Assembly (NCBI GenBank): GCA_016926955.1
Contig: JAFGNN010000025.1
Span: 1-64,000, forward strand
Reading direction: 5' to 3'
Length of the DNA: 64,000 nt
Source of the DNA: Spirochaetales bacterium
Lineage (GTDB): Bacteria; Spirochaetota; Spirochaetia; Treponematales; UBA12059
In this document: piece by piece, positions 28,725-37,287 of the stretch
Layout: every line of letters begins with the position of its first letter
Position numbering within the stretch: the stretch's first letter is position 1
The notes under the pieces: model-generated
Told to the model about the DNA's origin: nothing
What the model saw: the letters and a program-made list of their open reading frames with translations, nothing else
Databases searched by the model: none
Translations under genes and position numbers: made by a program

Positions 28725-29567
28725 ATGGACGAGTTGTTGAGGGAATTGCCGCCCGTCGGGCGGATGCGGGCCTGGCGGCTCTACGCGCGGAACGGGGACC
28801 GCTTCCTGGACCTGCGCTTTCTGGACGGCGCGGGCTTTATAGGCGCCAAGGGCCGACTGGCCGGCACCTGGGCCAAGAACGCGCTCGACCGCGCGCTGCT
28901 CAAGCCCGCGCCCGACGCCTACCAGGGACGGCTCGAACGCGAGCTCGCGAAAAAGGGCGGCGAAGGGGCCAGGGCCTTCCTCTTCCGCGACTGCGAGAAG
29001 GCGCTCGCGGCCTGGTCTCGCGCCGCGGCCGCGGAAATCCGGCGCGAAAGCCTCTTCGATCCGGCGCTTCGTTCCACGGTGGCGCCGCAGGACGCGCCGG
29101 GCGCCGTCGACCGGCCCTTCGCGGGCGGGGCCGCCCTGATGGCGCTCGCGGCCGCTCCCGTCCTGCTCTGTCCCCCCGCCCTGCCCGGCCCCCTGGGCTG
29201 CGCGGGACTCGTGGTGCGAGCCGGGCGCGGCGAGAGCGAGGCCGGTCTCGCGGCACGCATTAAAGGAGAGGTACTCGAGGGCGTTTCCACCTTCCCCTCG
29301 CAGCGCGCCCTCGACGACCGCGAGCTCATGGCGCGCGACTACTCCGACGCGCTCTACCGCAAGGTCGACCGCCGGCTCGCGCCCTTCTTCGAGCGGCGCG
29401 GCCCCTTCCTCTACGCCCGCGTCGAAGGCGCGGAAGCCTATGCGGCCTTCCGCCGCAAGGCGCTCGAGGGCGGGGCGCTGCTCTCCGCGGGTTTCGAGGA
29501 GCCGTCGATCGTCCCGCTGGACGTCGACGACGGGGAGCTCGCGAAGCTCGCGAAGGCGCTGGCGTAG
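28725..29567 (+). CDS. Conserved hypothetical protein
   Basis: 280 aa, SD gaaggtggatc before ATG; coding-like codon usage; last codons lie in structured repeat R1. Confidence 0.7.
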   Translation: MDELLRELPPVGRMRAWRLYARNGDRFLDLRFLDGAGFIGAKGRLAGTWAKNALDRALLKPAPDAYQGRLERELAKKGGEGARAFLFRDCEKALAAWSRAAAAEIRRESLFDPALRSTVAPQDAPGAVDRPFAGGAALMALAAAPVLLCPPALPGPLGCAGLVVRAGRGESEAGLAARIKGEVLEGVSTFPSQRALDDRELMARDYSDALYRKVDRRLAPFFERRGPFLYARVEGAEAYAAFRRKALEGGALLSAGFEEPSIVPLDVDDGELAKLAKALA

Positions 29568-29721
29568 AAGGCGGCGGGCAAGTCCGGAAATTACGGCGAA
29601 GGGCGTTATCAGGGCACACCGGAGCGGGGCCTGACGCGTGAAAACACAGGCCGGCTCGCGTTCGCTCGCCGTCCCGCTTTTCCGCGCGGGGCGCTTCGCC
29701 GGGTTTGCGCTATCACGCCGC
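29555..29721 (+). repeat. Structured intergenic repeat family R, copy R1
   Basis: 35-nt block ggcgctggcgtagaaggcggcgggcaagtccggaa identical to R2; 32-nt block ttccgcgcggggcgcttcgccgggtttgcgct identical to R2; cggcgaagggcgttatc and cggggcctgac..cacaggccg shared with R4. Confidence 0.85.
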
Positions 29722-29801
29722 GGTCTCCGGAAGGGGCTTCGCGGGCATGGCGAGGCTCTGAGCGGGGGCGTTGCGCGCTTCGGGGCGGGGCCTGGTGGAA
29801 A

Positions 29802-29860
29802 TCGACGAAGCCGCGCAGAGGCTTCGTCGCCGCGACCGCCACAAGCGGTCGCGGGTCGAC
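29802..29860. other. Two adjacent perfect 10-bp hairpins with flanking TCGAC/GTCGA
   Basis: cgacgaagcc(gcgcaga)ggcttcgtcg immediately followed by ccgcgaccgc(cacaa)gcggtcgcgg, upstream of the 29896 gene. Confidence 0.6.
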
Positions 29861-29895
29861 TTGACCGGAGGGCGCGCAACCCCGACTATACAAAT

Positions 29896-30462
29896 ATGCG
29901 CTTTTCAAGGTTCACGAGCCTGTCGCTCGCCGCCGCCCTCGCGCTCGCGTCCCTGGCCGCCTGCTCGAAGGGAACGGGCGCCCCTGCGGACCCCTGGCCC
30001 GACAGGATCGCCTTCGATGCGGAGCGCGGTCCCGACACGGCGCTCGAGGTATCGGGCCTCGTGAACGGAGGCAGTCCGGCCTACTTCTCGCTGGCTGCTC
30101 TCGAAGCGCTTCCGCGGACCGAGTTCACGAGCGAGGATCCCTGGGTGCCCGGGCAGGCGCGGTACCGGGGGGTGGCGCTGGCGAGCCTGCTCGACGCGCT
30201 CGCTCCCGACGCCGAAGCGCGGAAGGTCCGCCTCGTCGCGGCCAACGACTATGCGGTCGTCGTCGCGCTCGAGGAACTCCGGCGCCTCGGCTACGTGCTC
30301 GTATGGGAGGAGGACGGGAGGCGCTACGACGAGTTTCCCGACGAGCGCAACAAGGGCCCCCTGACGGTGGCCTTCCCGCACGAATCCTTCCCCGGCGTCG
30401 ACATGGAGGAGCACAAGCTCAATTACGTATGGTGGCTCGCCCGGATAGTCGTGACCGAATAG
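29896..30462 (+). CDS. Lipoprotein with molybdopterin-oxidoreductase-like domain
   Basis: Lipobox-type start MRFSRFTSLSLAAALALASLAACSKG; YFSLAALEALPRTEFTSEDPWVPGQARYRGVALASLLDAL resembles the oxidoreductase molybdopterin-binding fold. Confidence 0.65.
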   Translation: MRFSRFTSLSLAAALALASLAACSKGTGAPADPWPDRIAFDAERGPDTALEVSGLVNGGSPAYFSLAALEALPRTEFTSEDPWVPGQARYRGVALASLLDALAPDAEARKVRLVAANDYAVVVALEELRRLGYVLVWEEDGRRYDEFPDERNKGPLTVAFPHESFPGVDMEEHKLNYVWWLARIVVTE

Positions 30463-32342
30463 GCTCCGCCGCGCGCGCGGAACGGAGCGACTCCTACTGG
30501 ATCATCCTCGTCTCCATCGTCGTGCTGGCGGCGATCGGCATCGTCGCGGTCGCGTGGCAACGTGCCGAGCTCCGGCGCCGCTTCGCCCTCTTCTCGGAAC
30601 ACGCCATGGAGACCGCCTTCCACCTCCACGACATGACGCTGCGCGTCGCGGAGCTGGCCTCGGATGACTTCGCCGCGATTCCGGCGGACGAGCTCGCCGG
30701 CCGGCTCGCGTCCTACCGCGTTACCATCGCGGCTCAGTACGCCAACGTGGCCGGCTTCAAGCTCGGCTATTTCGAATCGGTCTTGGCCACCGAACGCCCC
30801 GAGACCCTGACCGCGCTTAGGGAGACCCTCGACGCCCTCGAAGGTCCGCTGCCTGCCCTGCTCCTTGTCCTTCGCGCTGAAGGCGACGCGCTCGGAGCCG
30901 GCGCCGTCCTGTCCGCCGAAGGAGCCGCGGCCCTGCGCGAAGCCGCGCTCGAGGCAATGCGCGCCGCCCGCGCCATGAACGACCGGCTACGCTATGCGGA
31001 GGCGCTCGCGTTCGTGGCGCTCCGCGACTCGCTGGAAGCCTCAGGGCGGCTTTCGCTCCTCGCCATGGCCTCCTTCGCCCTCATTTCTACCGGGGGAATC
31101 GCGGTGCTCGGCATGGCCAGGAAGGCGACGCGCGAGCGCGTGGCCTCGCTTCGCTCGGCCAAGGACGCGGCCGAGCGCCAGCTGGTCCGCGAGCGCGAAT
31201 TCCTGGCGAACACCAGCCACGAGCTCAGGACGCCGGTATCGGGCATGCTCGGCGTAGCCAGGATGCTCGCGGAAGCCGAACTCCCCGATTCCTCCCGCGC
31301 TCGCGCGCGCGACCTTCTCGTGTCCGCCGAGGACCTTTCCGAGCTCGTGGACCTGGTCCTCGGCTCCCAGGACGAGGATCCGCTCGCGAGCGAAAAGGAG
31401 ATCCGGACCAGCCTCGTACCCCTGCTCGGTCCCGTCATCGCCCGCTACCGTGCCACGGCCGAGGCCAAGGGCCTGTCCTTCGCCATCGCGGACCGTATCG
31501 GCGAACGGGAGCTCGAGCTCCGGCCCCGCGCGCTGCTCGCGGTCCTGCGGGCCGTGCTCTCGAACGCGGTCAAGTTCACCGACGCAGGCTCGGTGCGGCT
31601 CGAGTTCGAGGCCGCGGAGGGGAAGCTCTTCGTCCTCGTGAAGGACACGGGTATCGGAATGGATGCCGGGACGCTCGAACGGAGCGGCGAACGCTTCTTC
31701 CAGGCCGAGGGAAGCCACACCAAGCGCCACCGCGGACTCGGGCTCGGGCTCTGGACGGCGCACCGCATCGTGGCCGCGTTGGGAGGCAGCATCGCCATCG
31801 CCAGCGAACCGGGCGAGGGCACCGAAGTCCGCCTGGCCCTTCCGGTCGGCATGCGGGCCGGCGGGGACGGGCCGAGCGACGGCGCTTCCCCGGCCCCCGG
31901 GAGGATTCCGCCCTGGCGGGAGGATGAGGCGACGGCGCGTCCCGCGCCTGCTCGCGCGGCGCCGCCCGCGGCGGGCGGTACCGTGTTCATCGCGGAAGAC
32001 GACGCCATCAACCGACTGACCCTGGACTTCCTCCTGCGCAAGGCCGGCTACACGGTGCTCGCCGCGGCCGACGGGGCCGAGGCGATCGACATGGCCGGAC
32101 GCGAACGCTACGATCTGGCCATCCTGGACATCGCCATGCCCTTCCATACCGGCATCGACGTGGTGAAGGCCATCCGCTCGCAGGAAGCCGGCGCCGGAGG
32201 GCGCGTGAAGGCTTTCGCGCTCACAGGCCACTCCACGGCGGAGGACCGCGCGGCCTGCATGGACGCGGGCTTCGACGAGTTCATCAGCAAGCCCTACAGC
32301 CACGAATTCCTCATGGAACGCGTGCGCCTGGCGCTGGCGTAG
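30429..32342 (+). CDS. Hybrid sensor histidine kinase/response regulator
   Basis: Two TMs, H-box REFLANTSHELRTPVSGMLG, HATPase GLGLGLWTAHRIVAALGG, receiver VFIAEDDAINRLTLDFLLRKAGYTV..DLAILDIAMP. Confidence 0.93.
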   Translation: MVARPDSRDRIGSAARAERSDSYWIILVSIVVLAAIGIVAVAWQRAELRRRFALFSEHAMETAFHLHDMTLRVAELASDDFAAIPADELAGRLASYRVTIAAQYANVAGFKLGYFESVLATERPETLTALRETLDALEGPLPALLLVLRAEGDALGAGAVLSAEGAAALREAALEAMRAARAMNDRLRYAEALAFVALRDSLEASGRLSLLAMASFALISTGGIAVLGMARKATRERVASLRSAKDAAERQLVREREFLANTSHELRTPVSGMLGVARMLAEAELPDSSRARARDLLVSAEDLSELVDLVLGSQDEDPLASEKEIRTSLVPLLGPVIARYRATAEAKGLSFAIADRIGERELELRPRALLAVLRAVLSNAVKFTDAGSVRLEFEAAEGKLFVLVKDTGIGMDAGTLERSGERFFQAEGSHTKRHRGLGLGLWTAHRIVAALGGSIAIASEPGEGTEVRLALPVGMRAGGDGPSDGASPAPGRIPPWREDEATARPAPARAAPPAAGGTVFIAEDDAINRLTLDFLLRKAGYTVLAAADGAEAIDMAGRERYDLAILDIAMPFHTGIDVVKAIRSQEAGAGGRVKAFALTGHSTAEDRAACMDAGFDEFISKPYSHEFLMERVRLALA

Positions 32343-32519
32343 AAGGCGGCGGGCAAGTCCGGAAGCGCGGCGATGCGCATTTCGCGGTCCTGCGAGCGGG
32401 GGTCCTGTCGAGAAAAATCACACCCCGCTCACTGTCGTTCGGGGGCGTGCTTTTTCTCGCCACCCCCCGCGTCACATTCCGCGCGGGGCGCTTCGCCGGG
32501 TTTGCGCTTTCACGCCGCC
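32330..32519 (+). repeat. Structured intergenic repeat family R, copy R2
   Basis: Shares 35-nt and 42-nt (one mismatch) blocks with R1; hairpin core agcgggggtcctgtcgagaaaaa...tttttctcgccaccccccgcgtc shares flanks with R3. Confidence 0.85.
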
Positions 32520-32580
32520 TGCTTCGACGACTGCCTCGGGTGCGTTGCCCGCTTCGAGGTGGGGGCTATGGGGGCGGCGT

Positions 32581-33621
32581 TCAGGTTGGCGGGGGAGCGT
32601 GCCGTTCCGCGACGTGGATGAGCACCACGCCGGCGGTGACCAGGGCTGCGCCGGCGAGCGAGCGGCCGTCGAGGGTTTCGCCGAGGGTGAGCGCGGCGAG
32701 CAGCAGGGTCGCGGGCAGCTCGGCGGTGGATACCAGGCTCGCGTCGCTCGAGCCGATGCGGCGTATCGAGGCGAACAGGGTCGTGATGGGAAGGAGCGTG
32801 GCGACGAAGGCGATGCCGACGAGGCCGAGCGCGGCCCTGGGGCTCGGGACCGGCAAGCCGCCGCTCGCGAGCGAGAGGCCAGTGAAGGTCGCCGCGGCCA
32901 CGGCCATCAGGACGGCTGTTGCGACGATGGGATCCTCTCCGCGCAGCGCCTTCTCTCCCGCCACGAGGTAGGCCGCGTAGGTGAGCGCCACGACCAGGCC
33001 GAGCGCGACCCCGCCTGCCGGCCAGGCGCCGGGCCGGAGGAAGGCCAGGGCGCAGCCGGCTATCGACAGCGCGAAGCTGGCCAGCTGGGCGAGCGTGGGC
33101 TTGCGGCGGAACGCGAACGCGGCTATGACGAGCACGAAGCCCGGATAGAGGTAGAGGAGGAGCGAGGCCGCCGCGGGTCCGACCGCGTCCACGGCGAAGA
33201 AGAAGAGCCCCGCCTGCAGCGCGAAGCCGAAGCCGAGCAGGACCAGCTTCCCGAGGCGTCGCCCTCCCAGTCCCCGCGCGCGGCCCGTGGCCAGCACCCA
33301 GGCCCAGAGCGCCGAACCGGCTACGAGGAAACGCCAGGCCAGCGCCTGGAAGGGTTCGAGCCCTTCCGCGTACACGACGCGCGCCAGGATGCCGAGGGCG
33401 GAGAAGCCCAGGGCAGAAACCAGGGCGAAGATGAAGCCGGCCGCGCGCTCGGGCGTCGCGCCAGATACGTCCTTTCCCGGTTGCCCGGTCGACGAATGCG
33501 GCGACCGTCCGGGTACCAACACGTCCCGGGCGTCGCGCTCCGTCGCCCGAGCGGACCGGCGCGTGTCCGGGTCCGGCTTCACGGCGCGTCGGTGTCGAAA
33601 ACCTGTCCGCCGAGCGCCCAT
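32581..33621 (-). CDS. EamA/DMT-family transporter
   Basis: About 10 TM segments in two EamA halves (GFIFALVSALGFSALGILARVVYAEGLEPFQALAWRFL...). Real start may be internal. Confidence 0.85.
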   Translation of the reverse strand: MGARRTGFRHRRAVKPDPDTRRSARATERDARDVLVPGRSPHSSTGQPGKDVSGATPERAAGFIFALVSALGFSALGILARVVYAEGLEPFQALAWRFLVAGSALWAWVLATGRARGLGGRRLGKLVLLGFGFALQAGLFFFAVDAVGPAAASLLLYLYPGFVLVIAAFAFRRKPTLAQLASFALSIAGCALAFLRPGAWPAGGVALGLVVALTYAAYLVAGEKALRGEDPIVATAVLMAVAAATFTGLSLASGGLPVPSPRAALGLVGIAFVATLLPITTLFASIRRIGSSDASLVSTAELPATLLLAALTLGETLDGRSLAGAALVTAGVVLIHVAERHAPPPT

Positions 33622-35057
33622 TTCGACTCGTCTGCGCGCGAGCGCACGAGTGAAAGGTCGCGGAGGCGGCGCGCGGTCTCCGGGAAGCGCCAGGTGCCGT
33701 CAGCCGCCGGTTCGCCCGACCAGGCGACGGCCAGCTCCTCGACGAGCGCCGCGGGATCGCCGTCCTCCTCGGGAGGGCGCGCCGCGATGGCGGACGGGTC
33801 GACCCTGTCGGGTGACGAGAGCACGGCGCGGGCGGCGCGGCGGCGCAGGTTGGCGCGCGCGCGGCGCGCGTTGTCAGCCTTGAGGGCGAGGAAGCGCAGG
33901 GCCGGCACCGCGTAGAAGAGTATGGCGAAGAGCACCGGCACGACGCCGAGGCCGATGCCGAGCGTCGCTTGCGGATCGAGCCCGACACTCCTGACCAGCT
34001 CCGTCACGAAGCCGTAGAAGGTGTAACCCGTTTCGGCGTTCCCGAGGCTGGCGCCGGTCAGAACGGCAAACAGGAAGTAGCCGCCGAAGGCGAGGTTGAC
34101 GCCGTTGAAGGCGCAGAACCACGCGTTGGCCGAAGCGGGATTGGCGGAGAAGCGCTTGAGCGGCAGCGGTCCCGGATCGGCGGAGCTTCCCCGTTCGATC
34201 CCGGCGCTCCGCATCAGTTCGCCGAAGCTCCAGTAGACGGTGCCCTCTTCCGACACCTCCGGGCTGCCCCCGAGCTCGTATGCGAGAGAGTTCATGGCGT
34301 CGTCGGCCTCGGCGGGCGAAAGCCCGGTGAGCGCGGAAAGCTCCTCGACCGTGGCCAAGCCCTTCCGCGAGCGGACGTAGTCGGCGAAGGCGGCGCGCAC
34401 ATGCTCCGCCCGGTCGGCAGCCGGGTCCGGATCGCCGAACACGAAGCTGAAGATGGCCGTGTGGAGCGGCTTTTTCGCGCGGCGGCGCTCGGCGGCACGG
34501 AACGGATCGCGCGAGGATTTGGTGAACTCCGAGTAAAACCAGATGCGCACCACGAGCTCGATGACTCGCGTCAGCATGAAGGCGCCGCCGACGCCTCCCC
34601 GTCCCCGGCTGGAGCGGCGGTCGTCGCCTCGTCCGGAGGAATTCGCCGCGAAGCTGGCTACCAGGGCCAAGACAGCGAGCGCCACGAAAAGGGCGAAGTA
34701 GCCCACCAGCATGACCACGATCCAGATCTTGAAAAGGAAGCGCCCGACAGCGGCCGCGCCCTTCAGGAAGGCCCTGTATCCCTTTCGAAACGCGGGACCG
34801 AAGCCCCGATAGCGGCTGTGGAAGCCGCGGGGGAAGGACCAGAGGGGCTCGCCGGACTCGGTGACGCGCACGCGCGCGCCGTACTCGTCGGCCACCGCGC
34901 GGAGCTCGGTCTCCACCTGGTGGACCGGCAGGCCCGTTCGCGCCACGAGGTCGGCTCCCGTCGCCTCGCCCCGCGATTCCCGGAAGGCCCGGAGGAGCTT
35001 TTCGCGCACCGCCTCGGGTTTGTAATCGTAGACCTTGGTGTCCGTAGCACCCATCAC
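33579..35057 (-). CDS. Conserved integral membrane protein with N-terminal winged-helix-like region
   Basis: 492 aa; several TMs (FKIWIVVMLVGYFALFVALAVLALVASF), repeated winged-helix-like segments (EELSALTGLSPAEADDAMNSL). Confidence 0.7.
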   Translation of the reverse strand: MMGATDTKVYDYKPEAVREKLLRAFRESRGEATGADLVARTGLPVHQVETELRAVADEYGARVRVTESGEPLWSFPRGFHSRYRGFGPAFRKGYRAFLKGAAAVGRFLFKIWIVVMLVGYFALFVALAVLALVASFAANSSGRGDDRRSSRGRGGVGGAFMLTRVIELVVRIWFYSEFTKSSRDPFRAAERRRAKKPLHTAIFSFVFGDPDPAADRAEHVRAAFADYVRSRKGLATVEELSALTGLSPAEADDAMNSLAYELGGSPEVSEEGTVYWSFGELMRSAGIERGSSADPGPLPLKRFSANPASANAWFCAFNGVNLAFGGYFLFAVLTGASLGNAETGYTFYGFVTELVRSVGLDPQATLGIGLGVVPVLFAILFYAVPALRFLALKADNARRARANLRRRAARAVLSSPDRVDPSAIAARPPEEDGDPAALVEELAVAWSGEPAADGTWRFPETARRLRDLSLVRSRADESKWALGGQVFDTDAP

Positions 35058-36544
35058 TCATTCTCCTCGATCGGTTCGCCGCGCGCGCGCGCGATGGCAC
35101 GTTTGTAGAGCTCCAGGTATTCCGTCGCGGCGCGGTCCCACGAGAACACCCGGCCCATGGCGCGCCTGCGCATGGCTTCGATGTGTTCACCCTTGTTGTA
35201 CCAGGCCCAGACCGCCCATCCGACAGTGTCGTAGATGGCGCGCGGAGTGAGGTCGTCGAAGACGAAGCCCGTCCCCTCGCCCGTGGCCTGCTCGTAGTTT
35301 TCGACCGTATCGGCGAGCCCGCCGGTCCGCCTGACGACGGGCAGGGTGCCGTAACGCAGGGAATACAGCTGAGAAAGCCCGCAGGGTTCGTAGCGGCTCG
35401 GCATGAGGAAGAAGTCCGCCCCCGCCTCGACCACGTGGGCGAGGCGCTCGTCCATGCCCACCCGCGCCTTGAAATTCGGCAGCCGCGCGGACAGGTTCGC
35501 GAGTTCGCGCTCGCACCAGGCCTCGCCGGAACCGAGCACGGCGAACTGCAGGTCCATCTCCGAGCAAAGCGGCCAGGCTGCCCCGTACATCGGGCCGAAA
35601 AGCTCGCCGATGCCCTTCTGGTCCGCGAGCCTGGAGATCATGGCAACGAGCGGCACGTCCGGGTTCTCGGGGAGCCCGAATTCCCGTTGGAGCGCGGCCT
35701 TGCACGCGGCCTTCCCCGTCAGGTCCGTCGCGTCGTAGCGCGCGGCAATGTGCGGGTCGGTCGCGGGGTTCCAGTCGCCCAAGTCCACCCCGTTCAGGAT
35801 GCCCACCAGGTCAGCGGAGCGCCAGCGGAGCAGCCCGTCGAGTCCGAAGCCGAAGTCGGCGGTCTGGATCTCGCGGGCATAGGTCGGCGACACGGTGGAA
35901 AGGGCATCCGCCATGGTCAGGCCCGCCTTGAGCAGGTTCAGGCGGCCGTAATGCTCGAAGCCCGCCTGGTCGAAGCGGTCCGGCGCGAGCCCAAGCCGCC
36001 CGAAGTCCGCGGCCGGGTACACGCCCTGATAGCCCAGGTTGTGGATGCTCAGGACCGAGGCGGTTTTATGGAAGAAAGGCAACTCGGCGGCCCGCGCCTC
36101 CGCGACGAGGACCGCCATGAGGGCGGTCGGCCAGTCGTGGGCATGCGCCACGTCGGGTTCCCATTCCAGAAGCCGGCAGAGTTCGAGCGCCCCGCGGCAG
36201 AGGAAGGCGTAGCGCAACGGGTTGTCGCGGAAATCGGTTTCGCCCGGCACCCCGTAGATGCCGTCCCGGCCGTAGAGGTCCTCGCGGTCGAGCAGGTAGA
36301 GCGTGCCGCCCGAATCCTCCAGCAGCGCGGAATACACGACCGCGTCCGGTTCGCCGAAGCCGGCACCCACGCGGAGTCCAGTATCCTCGAGCGCCCCGCG
36401 GTCGACGCGGTAATAGCGGGGCATGACCACCTTGAGCTCGTGGCCCGCGCGAGCGAGCGCCTCCGAGAGGGCTCCGACGGCGTCCGCCAGCCCTCCGGCC
36501 TTGGCCCAGGGAGCGACCTCGCTCGATACCATGAGGATCCTCAC
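35054..36544 (-). CDS. glgA: Glycogen/starch synthase (GT5)
   Basis: MRILMVSSEVAPWAKAGGLADAVGALSEALARAGHELKVVMPRY; ADFFLMPSRYEPCGLSQLYSLRYGTLPVVRRTGGLADTV; GTG start. Confidence 0.95.
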   Translation of the reverse strand: MRILMVSSEVAPWAKAGGLADAVGALSEALARAGHELKVVMPRYYRVDRGALEDTGLRVGAGFGEPDAVVYSALLEDSGGTLYLLDREDLYGRDGIYGVPGETDFRDNPLRYAFLCRGALELCRLLEWEPDVAHAHDWPTALMAVLVAEARAAELPFFHKTASVLSIHNLGYQGVYPAADFGRLGLAPDRFDQAGFEHYGRLNLLKAGLTMADALSTVSPTYAREIQTADFGFGLDGLLRWRSADLVGILNGVDLGDWNPATDPHIAARYDATDLTGKAACKAALQREFGLPENPDVPLVAMISRLADQKGIGELFGPMYGAAWPLCSEMDLQFAVLGSGEAWCERELANLSARLPNFKARVGMDERLAHVVEAGADFFLMPSRYEPCGLSQLYSLRYGTLPVVRRTGGLADTVENYEQATGEGTGFVFDDLTPRAIYDTVGWAVWAWYNKGEHIEAMRRRAMGRVFSWDRAATEYLELYKRAIARARGEPIEENE

Positions 36545-36657
36545 CGAGAGCCTCCAATCAGCGCGATCGCGCACGTTTTCAAGGATTACAGAGGACAATT
36601 TTACCGCGCAGGCGCCCCGATCGGCAAGGGCGGCGAAGGCTTGCACCCACACCGATG

Positions 36658-36811
36658 CGGCGAGGGGCGTTATCATGGCCGGCCAGCGGGGGTCCTGTCG
36701 CGGGAAAACACGCTCCCTCCGCTGCGCTTCGGGAGTGCGTTGTCCCGCGCCACCCCCCGCGTCGCCGTTTCGACAATGCCCAGCGCCGGATCGGGTCAAC
36801 CGCACGCCGCC
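36658..36811 (+). repeat. Structured intergenic repeat family R, copy R3
   Basis: cggcgaggggcgttatc (cf. R1/R4) and agcgggggtcctgtcg...cgccaccccccgcgtc (cf. R2); 19-bp inner stem 36699-36717/36731-36749. Confidence 0.75.
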
Positions 36812-36948
36812 ATTGCGGACCATGCCCTTTTCGAGTGCGTTGCCATCAACCACGACGCTCTCGCCGGCCTGCTTGGCAGATGACGGCCCTGCCCCACGAT
36901 AACGGCACCGCCCTCGAGCGGATTACCGGCCCCGCCAAAACTCAGGCG

Positions 36949-37114
36949 GGCCGGCGTGCATGGGCTAACCCGGCGTGAGCGCCTCGCGGAAAATGGCAGG
37001 ACGGCGGGTGACGAGCGAAAGCGCGGACCGACCCCGAAGCGGGTCGGCCTGTGCTTTCGCTTGTCAGGCCCCGCCCTACAAGGTTTAGATAACGCCCTTC
37101 GCCGGTCTTCCCGC
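36949..37114 (-). repeat. Structured intergenic repeat family R, copy R4 (inverted)
   Basis: Minus strand: cgaagggcgttatc, cggggcctgacaagcgaaagcacaggccg, ttttccgcg.ggcgctcacgccgggtt, aligned in order with R1. Confidence 0.8.
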
Positions 37115-37287
37115 AATGCACTCTTGCATGCGCCGTCGACCTTTGGCGGCGCCGCGAAGAAGCAGGCGTGGCCCGAGGGGCGCGCAACGCGAGCTTCCGG
37201 GCATGGCCCGCGTTTTCCTCCCCTTCCCTCCCGAATCCCGAACGCGTAAAATCGCGGCAACGTCATCGAAGAGCGAGGAGCCGCGCC

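Noticed and set aside
29555-32519. R repeats as true integron attC sites
   Set aside because: Position after genes and folded structure fit, but I could not match RYYYAAC/GTTRRRY core pairs and no IntI is in the window; kept only as a hypothesis.
33340-33375. ggttcgagccctt resembling a tRNA T-arm
   Set aside because: Inside the EamA coding region with no acceptor or anticodon arms in the expected spacing.
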